Of a stretch of DNA of 5,351 nt, positions 1-5,351 are shown piece after piece. How positions within the stretch are numbered: the stretch's first letter is position 1; each line of letters opens with the position of its first letter. The notes beneath the pieces were generated by a model that was given only the letters and a program-made list of their open reading frames with translations, had not been told where the DNA came from and did not search any database. The stretch comes from an uncultured Halieaceae bacterium (lineage in GTDB: Bacteria; Pseudomonadota; Gammaproteobacteria; Pseudomonadales; Halieaceae). The position numbers and the translations under genes are program-made. Where the stretch lies: assembly GCA_938045215.1 (NCBI GenBank), contig CALINF010000340.1:1-5351 (forward strand), written 5' to 3'.

Positions 1-195
1 GGAAATCATGCCCAGCATAGAGCGCGTCTGTTGATCCGCACCCTCCCCCGCAATCATGTTGATGCCAAGTTCGGCAATCTGTGACTTCTCGATCTGTCCT
101 GTCAGCGTCAGTATGGGCTGGGTAACACCGGGGTATAACAAGCCCAGCGACAGAACGATAAGTAGCAAACCCACAATGCGGCGAGAAGTGGTCAT
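1..195 (-). CDS. PqiA-like inner-membrane protein, N-terminal part (cut by window edge)
   Basis: The first 65 residues of a minus-strand gene are present, and the reading frame is open to base 1. The protein starts MTTSRR, followed by a hydrophobic stretch at about residues 7-21 that would act as a membrane anchor or uncleaved signal. Then comes a segment LYPGVTQPILTLTG (residues 20-33) and a polar region. This pattern (hydrophobic helix, PGVTxPILTLTG, then a soluble loop) resembles short paraquat-inducible protein A (PqiA)-type membrane proteins of gammaproteobacteria. That assignment is from memory and the diagnostic C-terminal membrane part is outside the window. The ATG is preceded by a weak GGA six bases upstream. 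The gene begins 27 bases after the permease stop, so it is probably the last visible gene of the same transcript. PqiA proteins are linked to envelope lipid transport and stress. No function specific to this gene can be read from the fragment. Confidence 0.6.
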   Translation of the reverse strand, partial: MTTSRRIVGLLLIVLSLGLLYPGVTQPILTLTGQIEKSQIAELGINMIAGEGADQQTRSMLGMIS

Positions 196-218
196 AGTTG
201 TTCCAACACCAAGGTCGA

Positions 219-230
219 TGAGTTAACTCA
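219..230. repeat. 12-base perfect palindrome across the permease stop codon
   Basis: TGAGTTAACTCA reads the same on both strands and spans the TAA stop of the permease gene and the start of the 27-base gap before the PqiA-like gene. It is short, has no T-run next to it and has no loop, so it is not a convincing terminator. It may be chance or a small binding site. Confidence 0.35.
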
Positions 231-1611
231 GAGATACGTAGCAAATCGTGCCAATCACGACCACACCGAGCAGATTTAACATGACACCCTCACGGGCCAT
301 GCGCGCGGTAGTGACCAGACCACTGCCAAATACCACTGAGTTGGGTGCTGTTGCTACAGGCAGCATAAATGCGCAGCTTGCACTCATAGCCGCCGGCACC
401 ATCAGCATCTCAGGCGGCAAGCCTGCAGCCAGCCCCGCGGCAGCAAGCACAGGCATCAGCAGCGTAGTGCTAGCGGTGTTAGAGGTCGCCTCGGTCATGA
501 AGGTGACAACCAGGCAAACGAGGCCTATCAGCAGCCAAAGCGGAACATCAGTCATCTGGGCCAACCAGTTACCCATCAGGTCACTCAATCCGGAGTTGAC
601 GAAACCCTTGGCCAGACAAATACCGCCGGCGAATAACAACAGCACACCCCAGGGAATAGTGGCTGCACGCTCCCAATCGAGCAACCGATTGCCCTTGCCC
701 TGACCGCTAGGGACAAGAAACATCACAATAACCGCCAACAGCGCGACCGAGGCGTCATTGGCGTAAGGCAGGTCCAGCCAGGCGCGCCAGCCACCAAAGG
801 GCTCGCTGCGAGTTATCCATGCCAGCGCGGTCAGCGCAAACACGACCATTACCCGTTTTTCGTCGGACTTCCAGGGTCCCACCTCAGGCAGTTGCAGGTT
901 AAGGCGCATACCCACATTGCGGGTCAACACGAGGGCCATCAACGGAATCATAATGACCACAACCGGAATACCCCACTTCATCCACTGGGTAAAACTGATC
1001 GACTGCCCGGTGTATTCCTCATACACCTGCATAAATATCAGGTTTGGAGGAGTGCCGATGGGGGTGCCCACTCCACCCACGCTGGCCGCATAAGCCATAC
1101 CCAGCAACAAAGGTGGCGCCAGACGCTCTCGATCTTCGGCCCCATCGAGCACTGCCAGCGCCACGGGGAGCAGCATCAGCGTGGTGGCCGTATTTGATAT
1201 CCACATACTCAGCAGTGCCGACGCCACCATAAAGCCCAGTACCAGTCTGCGCCCGCTTTGTGCTCCAAACAGGTTGACCATACCCAGTGCTATGCGGCGA
1301 TGAGCACCCGAGTGCTCCATGGCCTTGGAAAGTAAAAAGCCCCCTAGCAGCAACAGGATCAGCGGCGAGCCATAGGCCTGCCCGACTTCTGCCGGCGTGA
1401 GCACGCCCAGCAGGGGCAATACAGCCAGAGGCAGCAGTGAAGTCACCGGTATCGGCACCGGCTCGAAGATCCACCAGACCACGCACACGACCGCCACAAA
1501 GGTGACAATCGCCATGGCTGAGTCGTAGCCGCCCGACAGCAACACCCAAGAGGCGAAAGCTGCTGCCAAAGGCCCTGACCACAGAGCCACAGTTTTTACA
1601 TCAGTCATCAT
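223..1611 (-). CDS. DASS/SLC13-family anion:cation symporter (di/tricarboxylate or sulfate type)
   Basis: A complete 462-residue integral membrane transporter of the divalent anion:sodium symporter family (CitT, SdcS and VcINDY relatives). It would bring carboxylates or sulfate across the inner membrane, usually driven by sodium. Visible hallmarks are the first SNT at residues 139-141 with TATTLMLLP around it, GTPIGTPPN at 182-190, the second SNT at 377-379, and SCAFMLPVATAPNSVVF at 412-428. The last fits the family signature pattern S-x2-F-x2-P-[LIVM]-[GSA]-x3-N-x-[LIVM]-V. Hydrophobic segments fill the whole length and give about 11 membrane spans plus two re-entrant hairpins. The length is close to VcINDY, so the gene looks intact. 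Two adjacent ATG codons are possible starts (1611 and 1608), and neither has a clear Shine-Dalgarno sequence. It lies 41 bases after the lactonase-like gene and 27 before the PqiA-like gene, probably in one operon. The substrate cannot be fixed from sequence. The neighbouring lactonase makes a hydroxy-acid or dicarboxylate plausible. Confidence 0.93.
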   Translation of the reverse strand: MMTDVKTVALWSGPLAAAFASWVLLSGGYDSAMAIVTFVAVVCVVWWIFEPVPIPVTSLLPLAVLPLLGVLTPAEVGQAYGSPLILLLLGGFLLSKAMEHSGAHRRIALGMVNLFGAQSGRRLVLGFMVASALLSMWISNTATTLMLLPVALAVLDGAEDRERLAPPLLLGMAYAASVGGVGTPIGTPPNLIFMQVYEEYTGQSISFTQWMKWGIPVVVIMIPLMALVLTRNVGMRLNLQLPEVGPWKSDEKRVMVVFALTALAWITRSEPFGGWRAWLDLPYANDASVALLAVIVMFLVPSGQGKGNRLLDWERAATIPWGVLLLFAGGICLAKGFVNSGLSDLMGNWLAQMTDVPLWLLIGLVCLVVTFMTEATSNTASTTLLMPVLAAAGLAAGLPPEMLMVPAAMSASCAFMLPVATAPNSVVFGSGLVTTARMAREGVMLNLLGVVVIGTICYVSLS

Positions 1612-1652
1612 AGTTCGGCGTTACAACTCTGCGAAAATCTCAGCGCTACGGT

Positions 1653-2750
1653 TCAGCGAGTAAAGGGAATCTTGATAATACGATCACCCACATAGGAGCC
1701 TACATACAGTACCGAACCCACGTCGACAGCCGCAGTACCTGCGCCCATTGGCGGTCCATCCAGGGCAACCAGCTCGCGGCTCACAAGGGTTTGAGGATCA
1801 ACTTCAACAATAGCGAAGGGCAGCAGGCTGGGTTCTTCGTTACCCTGCTCGAGCGAATCTGCCACCTCGAATATGCCGGCTTTATGTGAAGCCACGAGCA
1901 GCTTGCCGTCCTGGCTCCAGTTGGAATTGTCCGGCTTGTCAATTTCGATTTCCCCCAACCGGTCACCGGTCGTCATATCAACAACTCGTAATCGACCGGC
2001 GATATACTCATTCATGTACAGAGTATTCTCATCCGGGCTCACTGCCACACCATTGGGAAATCGTCCGCGCGTACCGGGCTGTTCGGAGAAACCGCGCCCA
2101 GGCCGCCAGCGGTGCACGAAACCACTATCGACGCCTAAAATAGCCAACAGGGCGGTTCCCATACCCGCATCTGCGGCGGTGGGCTGGCTGACGACAAAGC
2201 CGCCATCGGACAGCGCGGCTACATCATTAAAGTTGCCGTCCCTAGGCGCCTCAACGCAGCCACGCCAGATTGCCCTCGGGCTACCTTCTTCGGTGGGTTC
2301 AAGCTCAAAAAACTCCACCGACTCACGCCCGCCATGATTCACTGCCAGCAGTTGCCAGCTTCCGTCGGGTCTGACGCCTGAATCCAGACCATGCAACAAC
2401 CATTCAGGAGGCGGCGCAGCGCAGGCTGGATCACCCCAGCCTGCCAGCGCTTCAACCTGCAGGGCGTCGGGCGATGTCAGGTCGTACACTGCGTCATCAC
2501 GAGTGTCGAGCAGAAAAAGGCCGCCGGGTGCAGCCATCTGCCCAAATACCAGATGCTGTGCACTGGGACTACGCACCACATCCTCGGGGGCAACCACAGA
2601 GCAAATAGACTCTATGCCATCAACCGGATCACACGGCGCTGCACTGATGGGCCAGGGCAGCACCAGCGCACAGAGTAAAGCCGCGCCACAAAGCGCGCGC
2701 AGCCTTACGCTACAGAACTTCAGCCGGGTGATGTATCGCAATGTCATCAT
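1653..2750 (-). CDS. Exported SMP-30/paraoxonase-type beta-propeller lactonase or arylesterase
   Basis: A 365-residue protein with a basic N-terminus, a hydrophobic core at about residues 18-32 and a likely signal-peptidase site after A37/A38, so it should be periplasmic. Aligned by eye with human PON1 (355 residues), it keeps the active-site set. PED gives E56/D57 (PON1 E53/D54), LLHGL gives H120 (H115), AVNHGG gives H139 (H134), FNDVAAL gives N175/D176 (N168/D169), FPNGVAVSPD gives N233 (N224), PDNSNW gives D274/N275 (D269/N270), and ASHKAG gives H289 (H285). The Cys-x-x-V-x-GIE stretch near residue 40 also matches, but the C-terminal Cys of PON1 is absent. C40, C50, C110 and C165 could form other disulfides. 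The family hydrolyses lactones and esters with calcium; the substrate here is unknown. The frame also allows TTG at 2753, but ATG 2750 sits seven bases after GAAGAG and is preferred. It heads the minus-strand block. A plain SMP-30 gluconolactonase-type function is the alternative. Confidence 0.82.
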   Translation of the reverse strand: MMTLRYITRLKFCSVRLRALCGAALLCALVLPWPISAAPCDPVDGIESICSVVAPEDVVRSPSAQHLVFGQMAAPGGLFLLDTRDDAVYDLTSPDALQVEALAGWGDPACAAPPPEWLLHGLDSGVRPDGSWQLLAVNHGGRESVEFFELEPTEEGSPRAIWRGCVEAPRDGNFNDVAALSDGGFVVSQPTAADAGMGTALLAILGVDSGFVHRWRPGRGFSEQPGTRGRFPNGVAVSPDENTLYMNEYIAGRLRVVDMTTGDRLGEIEIDKPDNSNWSQDGKLLVASHKAGIFEVADSLEQGNEEPSLLPFAIVEVDPQTLVSRELVALDGPPMGAGTAAVDVGSVLYVGSYVGDRIIKIPFTR

Positions 2751-2816
2751 CAATCTGCTCTTCTACCGAGAAAAAACCCAATCCTGTCGCAGCAACGCGG
2801 CCCTGTAAAGCAATCT

Positions 2817-2852
2817 CGCGATAACCGCTGCCTGCCTCACGTGTTATCAGCG
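2817..2852. repeat. Inverted repeat, arms CGCGATAAC / GTTATC-a-GCG
   Basis: The left arm CGCGATAAC (2817-2825) pairs with GTTATCAGCG (2843-2852) if one A is bulged, and the spacer is 17 bases. The inner six bases, GATAAC/GTTATC, are perfect. The right arm overlaps the hexamer palindrome CACGTG (2838-2843). The repeat lies between the two divergent genes and could be a regulator binding site. No T-run follows on either strand, so it does not look like a terminator. Confidence 0.35.
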
Positions 2853-2861
2853 CTTTCCTGA

Positions 2862-2888
2862 CCGGGATGAACTCTACTAGAGTCCCGG
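2862..2888. repeat. Inverted repeat with perfect 13-base core, candidate operator upstream of moaA
   Basis: ACTCTACTAGAGT (2871-2883) is a perfect 6-1-6 palindrome. It is flanked by CCGGG (2862-2866) and CCCGG (2884-2888), which also pair if the four bases ATGA on the left are bulged. Its centre is 36 bases before the moaA ATG. If TACACT at 2901-2906 is the -10, the right half-site falls on the -35 position, where a bound protein would affect transcription. No known operator was recognised. Confidence 0.4.
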
Positions 2889-2900
2889 CGCGCTTACGGC

Positions 2901-2906
2901 TACACT
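2901..2906 (+). promoter_or_regulatory. moaA: Possible -10 box of moaA (TACACT), leaderless arrangement
   Basis: TACACT matches four of six consensus -10 positions and ends seven bases before the moaA ATG, so a normal start site would fall on the ATG itself. The -35 at 17-base spacing (TAGAGT) is weak. The call rests mainly on the absence of any well-spaced ribosome binding site before the only possible start codon. Confidence 0.25.
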
Positions 2907-2912
2907 GCGGGG

Positions 2913-3920
2913 ATGCCTGAAAATACCAGCCAACTGATAGACGGCTTCGGTCGTCACATTGACTACGTACGCCTGTCGGTCACCGACCGCTGCGACTTTC
3001 GCTGCGTCTATTGCATGGCCGAGGATATGACCTTTATCCCCAAGCCACAGATCCTCAGTCTGGAAGAAATCCTGCAACTGGGGCAAGCCTTTACTGAATT
3101 AGGCGTGCGCAAGCTGCGACTGACCGGGGGCGAACCGCTGGTGCGCAACAATGTACTGTCACTGATCGAAAACCTGGGTGCTCTCCCGGGGCTTGACGAG
3201 TTGGCCATGACCACGAACGGTTCGCAGTTGCAGCGCCTGGCGCGCGCGCTCAAAGACGCGGGCGTGAATCGCCTCAATATCAGTCTGGACAGCCTTAATG
3301 CGCGCCGATTTCGCCACCTCACCCGCTATGGCAACCTAAACCAGGTTGTGGCTGGCATCGATGCCGCGGTAGATGCCGGTTTTGAAAGTATTCGCCTCAA
3401 CGCCGTAATACTCAAAGGGCGCAATGACGACGAGGTTGCGCAGCTGGTTCAGTTCGCTTGCGATCGCGGCATCGATATCGCCTTTATCGAGGAGATGCCG
3501 CTGGGACACATTCAGGAACACGACCGGGCACTTAGCTTTATCAGCAGCGCCAGTTTGCACAGCAAGCTGAGCGAGAAGTTTACGCTGGAAGCGCTGGGCG
3601 AACCGGCCAGCAATGCCGGGCCTGCCCGCTATCATCAGGTAGCAGGGTATGCATCCAAGGTAGGGTTTATCTCGCCGCACAGCAATAATTTTTGCCACCT
3701 GTGTAACCGGGTGCGGGTCACCGTAGAAGGCCGCCTCCTGCTGTGCCTGGGCAACGAACACAGCGTTGACCTGCGCCAGGTATTACGCGATCCAACCGCC
3801 GACCTGCCTATGCTGAAAGAGGCAATAACCCGGGCAATGACACTTAAACCCGAGAAGCACCACTTCGATAATAACGGCGAGCCCGAAATTGTCCGGTTTA
3901 TGAACATGACAGGTGGGTAG
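2913..3920 (+). CDS. moaA: GTP 3',8-cyclase MoaA (molybdenum cofactor biosynthesis, radical SAM)
   Basis: A complete 335-residue MoaA, the first enzyme of molybdopterin synthesis. In the cytoplasm it turns GTP into 3',8-cyclo-7,8-dihydro-GTP, which MoaC then converts to cyclic pyranopterin monophosphate. The radical-SAM cluster motif CxxxCxxC is at C27, C31 and C34, followed by TGGEP (71-75, SAM binding). The second, GTP-binding 4Fe-4S cluster is C261, C264 and C278, with the nearby RVR arginines (R266, R268). The protein ends in the conserved GG needed for catalysis, so both ends are intact and the length is typical. ATG 2913 is the only usable start: upstream there is no ATG, GTG or TTG before the in-frame TGA at 2868, and the next Met lies beyond the first two cluster cysteines. 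The GCGGGG before it touches the ATG, which is too close for a normal ribosome binding site. No moaB/C/D/E is adjacent. The next gene, 52 bases on, is a CoxD-like ATPase. Confidence 0.97.
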   Translation: MPENTSQLIDGFGRHIDYVRLSVTDRCDFRCVYCMAEDMTFIPKPQILSLEEILQLGQAFTELGVRKLRLTGGEPLVRNNVLSLIENLGALPGLDELAMTTNGSQLQRLARALKDAGVNRLNISLDSLNARRFRHLTRYGNLNQVVAGIDAAVDAGFESIRLNAVILKGRNDDEVAQLVQFACDRGIDIAFIEEMPLGHIQEHDRALSFISSASLHSKLSEKFTLEALGEPASNAGPARYHQVAGYASKVGFISPHSNNFCHLCNRVRVTVEGRLLLCLGNEHSVDLRQVLRDPTADLPMLKEAITRAMTLKPEKHHFDNNGEPEIVRFMNMTGG

Positions 3921-3937
3921 CCCTACTGCGCCCTTCG

Positions 3938-3945
3938 TATACAAT
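3938..3945 (+). promoter_or_regulatory. Possible -10 box (TATACAAT) before the MoxR-type ATPase gene
   Basis: TACAAT (3940-3945) matches five of six -10 consensus bases and sits 27 bases before the TTG start. The -35 position at 17-base spacing has no resemblance to consensus and there is no extended TG, so an internal promoter is only a weak possibility. Read-through from moaA is at least as likely. Confidence 0.22.
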
Positions 3946-3961
3946 GGCGTCCTGCCAAAAT

Positions 3962-3966
3962 GAGGT
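3962..3966 (+). promoter_or_regulatory. Ribosome binding site GAGGT that fixes a TTG start
   Basis: GAGGT lies six bases before TTG 3973, an ideal spacing. The nearby ATG at 3960 hits TAA after two codons, and no in-frame ATG occurs before the Walker A motif of the ATPase. The site therefore decides the TTG start. Confidence 0.75.
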
Positions 3967-3972
3967 AACCGC

Positions 3973-4914
3973 TTGAATACCCTAGATTTCCCACAACTGG
4001 CATCAGTTGAAGCCATTCAATCCGGCTTTGAGTCGTATGGCTATATCTGTAGCAAGAAAATTGCCACAGCTGTATTCCTGGCGTTTCAATTGCGTAAACC
4101 CATTCTGGTGGAGGGTCCGCCCGGCGTCGGCAAAACCGAATTGGCCAAAACTTCGGCGGAAATGCTGGCCTTGCCCCTGATCCGCCTCCAGTGCTATGAG
4201 GGACTCGATGAAGCCAAGGCGCTCTACGAGTGGAAATACGGCAAGCAGCTGCTCTATACCCAGGTTCTGAAAGAGAAACTCGGTGATCTGCTACATGGCG
4301 CTCAGGGGCTGGCAGAATCGATAGAACGACTGCACCAGTTCGGAGACATTTTTTACTCTGAAGACTTTCTTGAGCCTCGCCCCCTGCTTAAAGCTATGCA
4401 GGAAGACGAGGGAGCCATTCTGTTGATCGATGAGATCGACAAGTCCGACTACGAGTTCGAATCCCTACTGCTGGAAATCCTGTCTGACTACCAGATATCC
4501 ATTCCAGAGATCGGCACCATAAAAGCACGCACAGCGCCCATGGTCTTCCTGACCAGCAACAATACACGTGACATCAGCGACGCTCTCAAACGCCGCTGCC
4601 TGCACCTGTATATTCCTTTCCCCTCGGTAGAGCTTGAAGAACGAATCGTTCTCAGCCGTGTACCGGATGTTGATGCTCAGCTGCGCCATCAGCTGGTTGA
4701 TTTTGTTCACTCGGTTCGAGATCTCGACCTGAAGAAAACGCCTGCTATTTCCGAAACTATCGACTGGGCACGCAGCCTGCTACTGCTGCATGCCGATCAT
4801 CTGGATGAGGAACTGGTGCGCTCGAGTCTCAACGTCTTGCTCAAATTCGAGGACGACATCGAGACAGCTGAGGCAGAGCTGCGTGTCTTGCTAAAGCATG
4901 CGGTAGAGAGCTAA
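3973..4914 (+). CDS. MoxR-family AAA+ ATPase, CoxD-like
   Basis: A complete 313-residue AAA+ ATPase of the MoxR group, cytoplasmic. Such proteins use ATP to remodel or insert metal centres into client enzymes, together with a VWA-domain partner. Motifs in order are Walker A GPPGVGKT (48-55), Walker B LLIDEID (150-156), sensor 1 in TSNN (N196), arginine-finger segment DALKRRCLHLYIPFP (203-217, R207/R208), and a likely sensor 2 in SETIDWAR (R267). The stretch between about 105 and 140 fits the extra helix typical of this AAA+ clade. The CLHLYIPFP and ISExxDWAR wording is most like CoxD, the ATPase that matures the Mo-Cu site of CO dehydrogenase; other MoxR groups (NorQ/CbbQ, RavA) fit less well. 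It starts with TTG behind a good GAGGT. It lies 52 bases after moaA and 19 bases before a CoxE-like gene, so a shared transcript is likely. The client protein is not visible in the window. Confidence 0.92.
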   Translation: MNTLDFPQLASVEAIQSGFESYGYICSKKIATAVFLAFQLRKPILVEGPPGVGKTELAKTSAEMLALPLIRLQCYEGLDEAKALYEWKYGKQLLYTQVLKEKLGDLLHGAQGLAESIERLHQFGDIFYSEDFLEPRPLLKAMQEDEGAILLIDEIDKSDYEFESLLLEILSDYQISIPEIGTIKARTAPMVFLTSNNTRDISDALKRRCLHLYIPFPSVELEERIVLSRVPDVDAQLRHQLVDFVHSVRDLDLKKTPAISETIDWARSLLLLHADHLDEELVRSSLNVLLKFEDDIETAEAELRVLLKHAVES

Positions 4915-4933
4915 AACAGGGACGCCGGCAAGC

Positions 4934-5351
4934 ATGCAATCCAACCTCGTGAGTTTCATCCAGGTGCTGCGCAGCCACGACGTGAGGATCTCGCCTGCCG
5001 AGACCCTCGATGCCATGACCGTCGCCAAGACTCTGGGCTACGCTGACCGTACTCTATTGCGGGATGGTCTTGGCATGACCCTGGCAAAAACTCCCGAAGA
5101 AGAGCTGGTCTTCAACCGCTGCTTCGATCAGTTCTTCCAGCAATCTCTGTCGGATTTCGAGTTGCCTGAAGATTCCAGCGAGGGACAGCAGTCCGAAGAT
5201 GAGAGCGAAACAGGCGACGCCAACCCTGATGCTGATTCAGCCGCCAATGCCGCGGGGGACTCAGAGTCCCTGCTGCAGCAGGCAGCGGCGGAGTCTGAGC
5301 AGATAAATGACTTGATGCAGTCGGAGCTGATGCAGAAACTGGTGCAGAACA
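4934..5351 (+). CDS. CoxE-like VWA-domain protein, N-terminal part (cut by window edge)
   Basis: The first 139 residues are present and the frame stays open to the window end. Residues 4-72 (SFIQVLRSHDVRISPAETLDA, then DRTLLRDGLGMTLAKTPEEELVFNRCFDQFF; positions about 7-27 and 38-68) match the N-terminal layout of VWA-containing CoxE-type proteins: a short helix, a 'spaE-lDA' turn, and a 'vFnrcFdqFF' end. The metal-binding DxSxS motif of the VWA domain would come later and is not seen. Residues about 77-111 form a linker rich in Asp, Glu, Ser, Gly and Ala with no hydrophobic core, followed by a Gln/Glu/Leu-rich helical segment. AGGGA lies 11 bases before ATG 4934, a usable but long spacing. 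The gap to the ATPase gene is 19 bases. Together they make the usual MoxR ATPase plus VWA partner pair; the partner is thought to present the client to the ATPase. Confidence 0.8.
   Translation, partial: MQSNLVSFIQVLRSHDVRISPAETLDAMTVAKTLGYADRTLLRDGLGMTLAKTPEEELVFNRCFDQFFQQSLSDFELPEDSSEGQQSEDESETGDANPDADSAANAAGDSESLLQQAAAESEQINDLMQSELMQKLVQN

Larger units (their letters stand above)
2751..2912. promoter_or_regulatory. Divergent intergenic region between the lactonase-like gene and moaA
   Basis: This gap of about 160 bases separates two outward-facing genes and should hold both promoters. No strong sigma-70 promoter stands out. For the minus-strand block the best candidate is TTTACA (complement of 2804-2809) with a poor -10, CAGGAT, 17 bases on (complement of 2781-2786). 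For moaA the best -10 is TACACT at 2901-2906, with only a weak -35 near 2878-2883. Two inverted repeats (2817-2852 and 2862-2888) occupy the middle. I find no coding frame and no recognisable molybdenum-cofactor riboswitch, which in any case would hardly fit. Confidence 0.5.

Noticed and set aside
1019..1582. 187-codon open frame on the minus strand inside the permease gene
   Set aside because: It overlaps the DASS permease in another frame. The permease has all family motifs, while this frame gives an Arg/Gly/Ala-rich sequence with no domain.
1873..2337. 154-codon plus-strand frame opposite the lactonase-like gene
   Set aside because: It is antisense to a gene with a signal peptide and conserved active-site residues. 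The translation is Ser/Pro/Arg-rich and looks like a shadow of GC-rich coding sequence.
2751..2753. TTG 2753 as start of the lactonase-like gene
   Set aside because: ATG 2750 is the very next codon and has good spacing to GAAGAG. The choice changes the protein by one residue only.
2770..2790. T-run on the minus strand (complement of AAAAAA at 2771-2776) as a terminator
   Set aside because: No stable GC-rich hairpin lies directly before it, and it sits in the leader of the minus-strand block.
2751..2912. Molybdenum cofactor riboswitch upstream of moaA, as in E. coli
   Set aside because: No such fold is apparent, and the inverted repeats seen lie where the promoter should be. The space between a plausible RNA start and the ATG is too short.
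3336..3761. 141-codon minus-strand frame opposite moaA
   Set aside because: moaA is complete and unambiguous on the other strand; this frame has no recognisable domain or ribosome binding site.
4465..4710. 81-codon minus-strand frame opposite the ATPase gene
   Set aside because: It lies wholly within the AAA+ core coding region on the other strand and has no features of its own.

Overview
The window looks like a piece of the chromosome of a Gram-negative proteobacterium, probably a marine-type gammaproteobacterium. The evidence is a moderately GC-rich sequence, densely packed genes in two divergent blocks, a signal peptide for periplasmic export, a DASS-type carboxylate permease and a CoxD/CoxE-like gene pair. 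The lineage is inferred from the style of the proteins and was not tested by any search. I see no insertion sequences, CRISPR arrays, tRNA or rRNA genes.

Left block (about 1-2750, minus strand, read right to left). The first gene encodes an exported six-bladed beta-propeller lactonase/arylesterase of the SMP-30/paraoxonase superfamily. It keeps every calcium ligand and histidine I could place by memory against human PON1. Next, 41 bases on, is a complete DASS/SLC13-family anion:cation symporter with both SNT motifs. Then, 27 bases on, is the start of a membrane protein that resembles short PqiA-type proteins and is cut by the window edge. The close spacing suggests one transcript. A plausible but untested reading is that the periplasmic enzyme opens a lactone or ester and the permease imports the carboxylate produced.

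Centre (2751-2912). This short divergent intergenic region must hold the promoters of both blocks. It contains two inverted repeats. One has a perfect 13-base palindromic core and lies where the -35 region of moaA would be if the best -10 candidate is used.

Right block (2913-5351, plus strand). The first gene is moaA, a complete radical-SAM GTP 3',8-cyclase for molybdenum cofactor synthesis. It is followed by a MoxR-type AAA+ ATPase of the CoxD kind, which starts at TTG behind a good ribosome binding site, and by the N-terminal part of a CoxE-like VWA-domain protein that runs off the window. MoxR and VWA proteins act as a chaperone pair. In CO dehydrogenase clusters CoxD matures a molybdenum active site, so the position next to moaA is suggestive. 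No molybdoenzyme structural gene is visible here.
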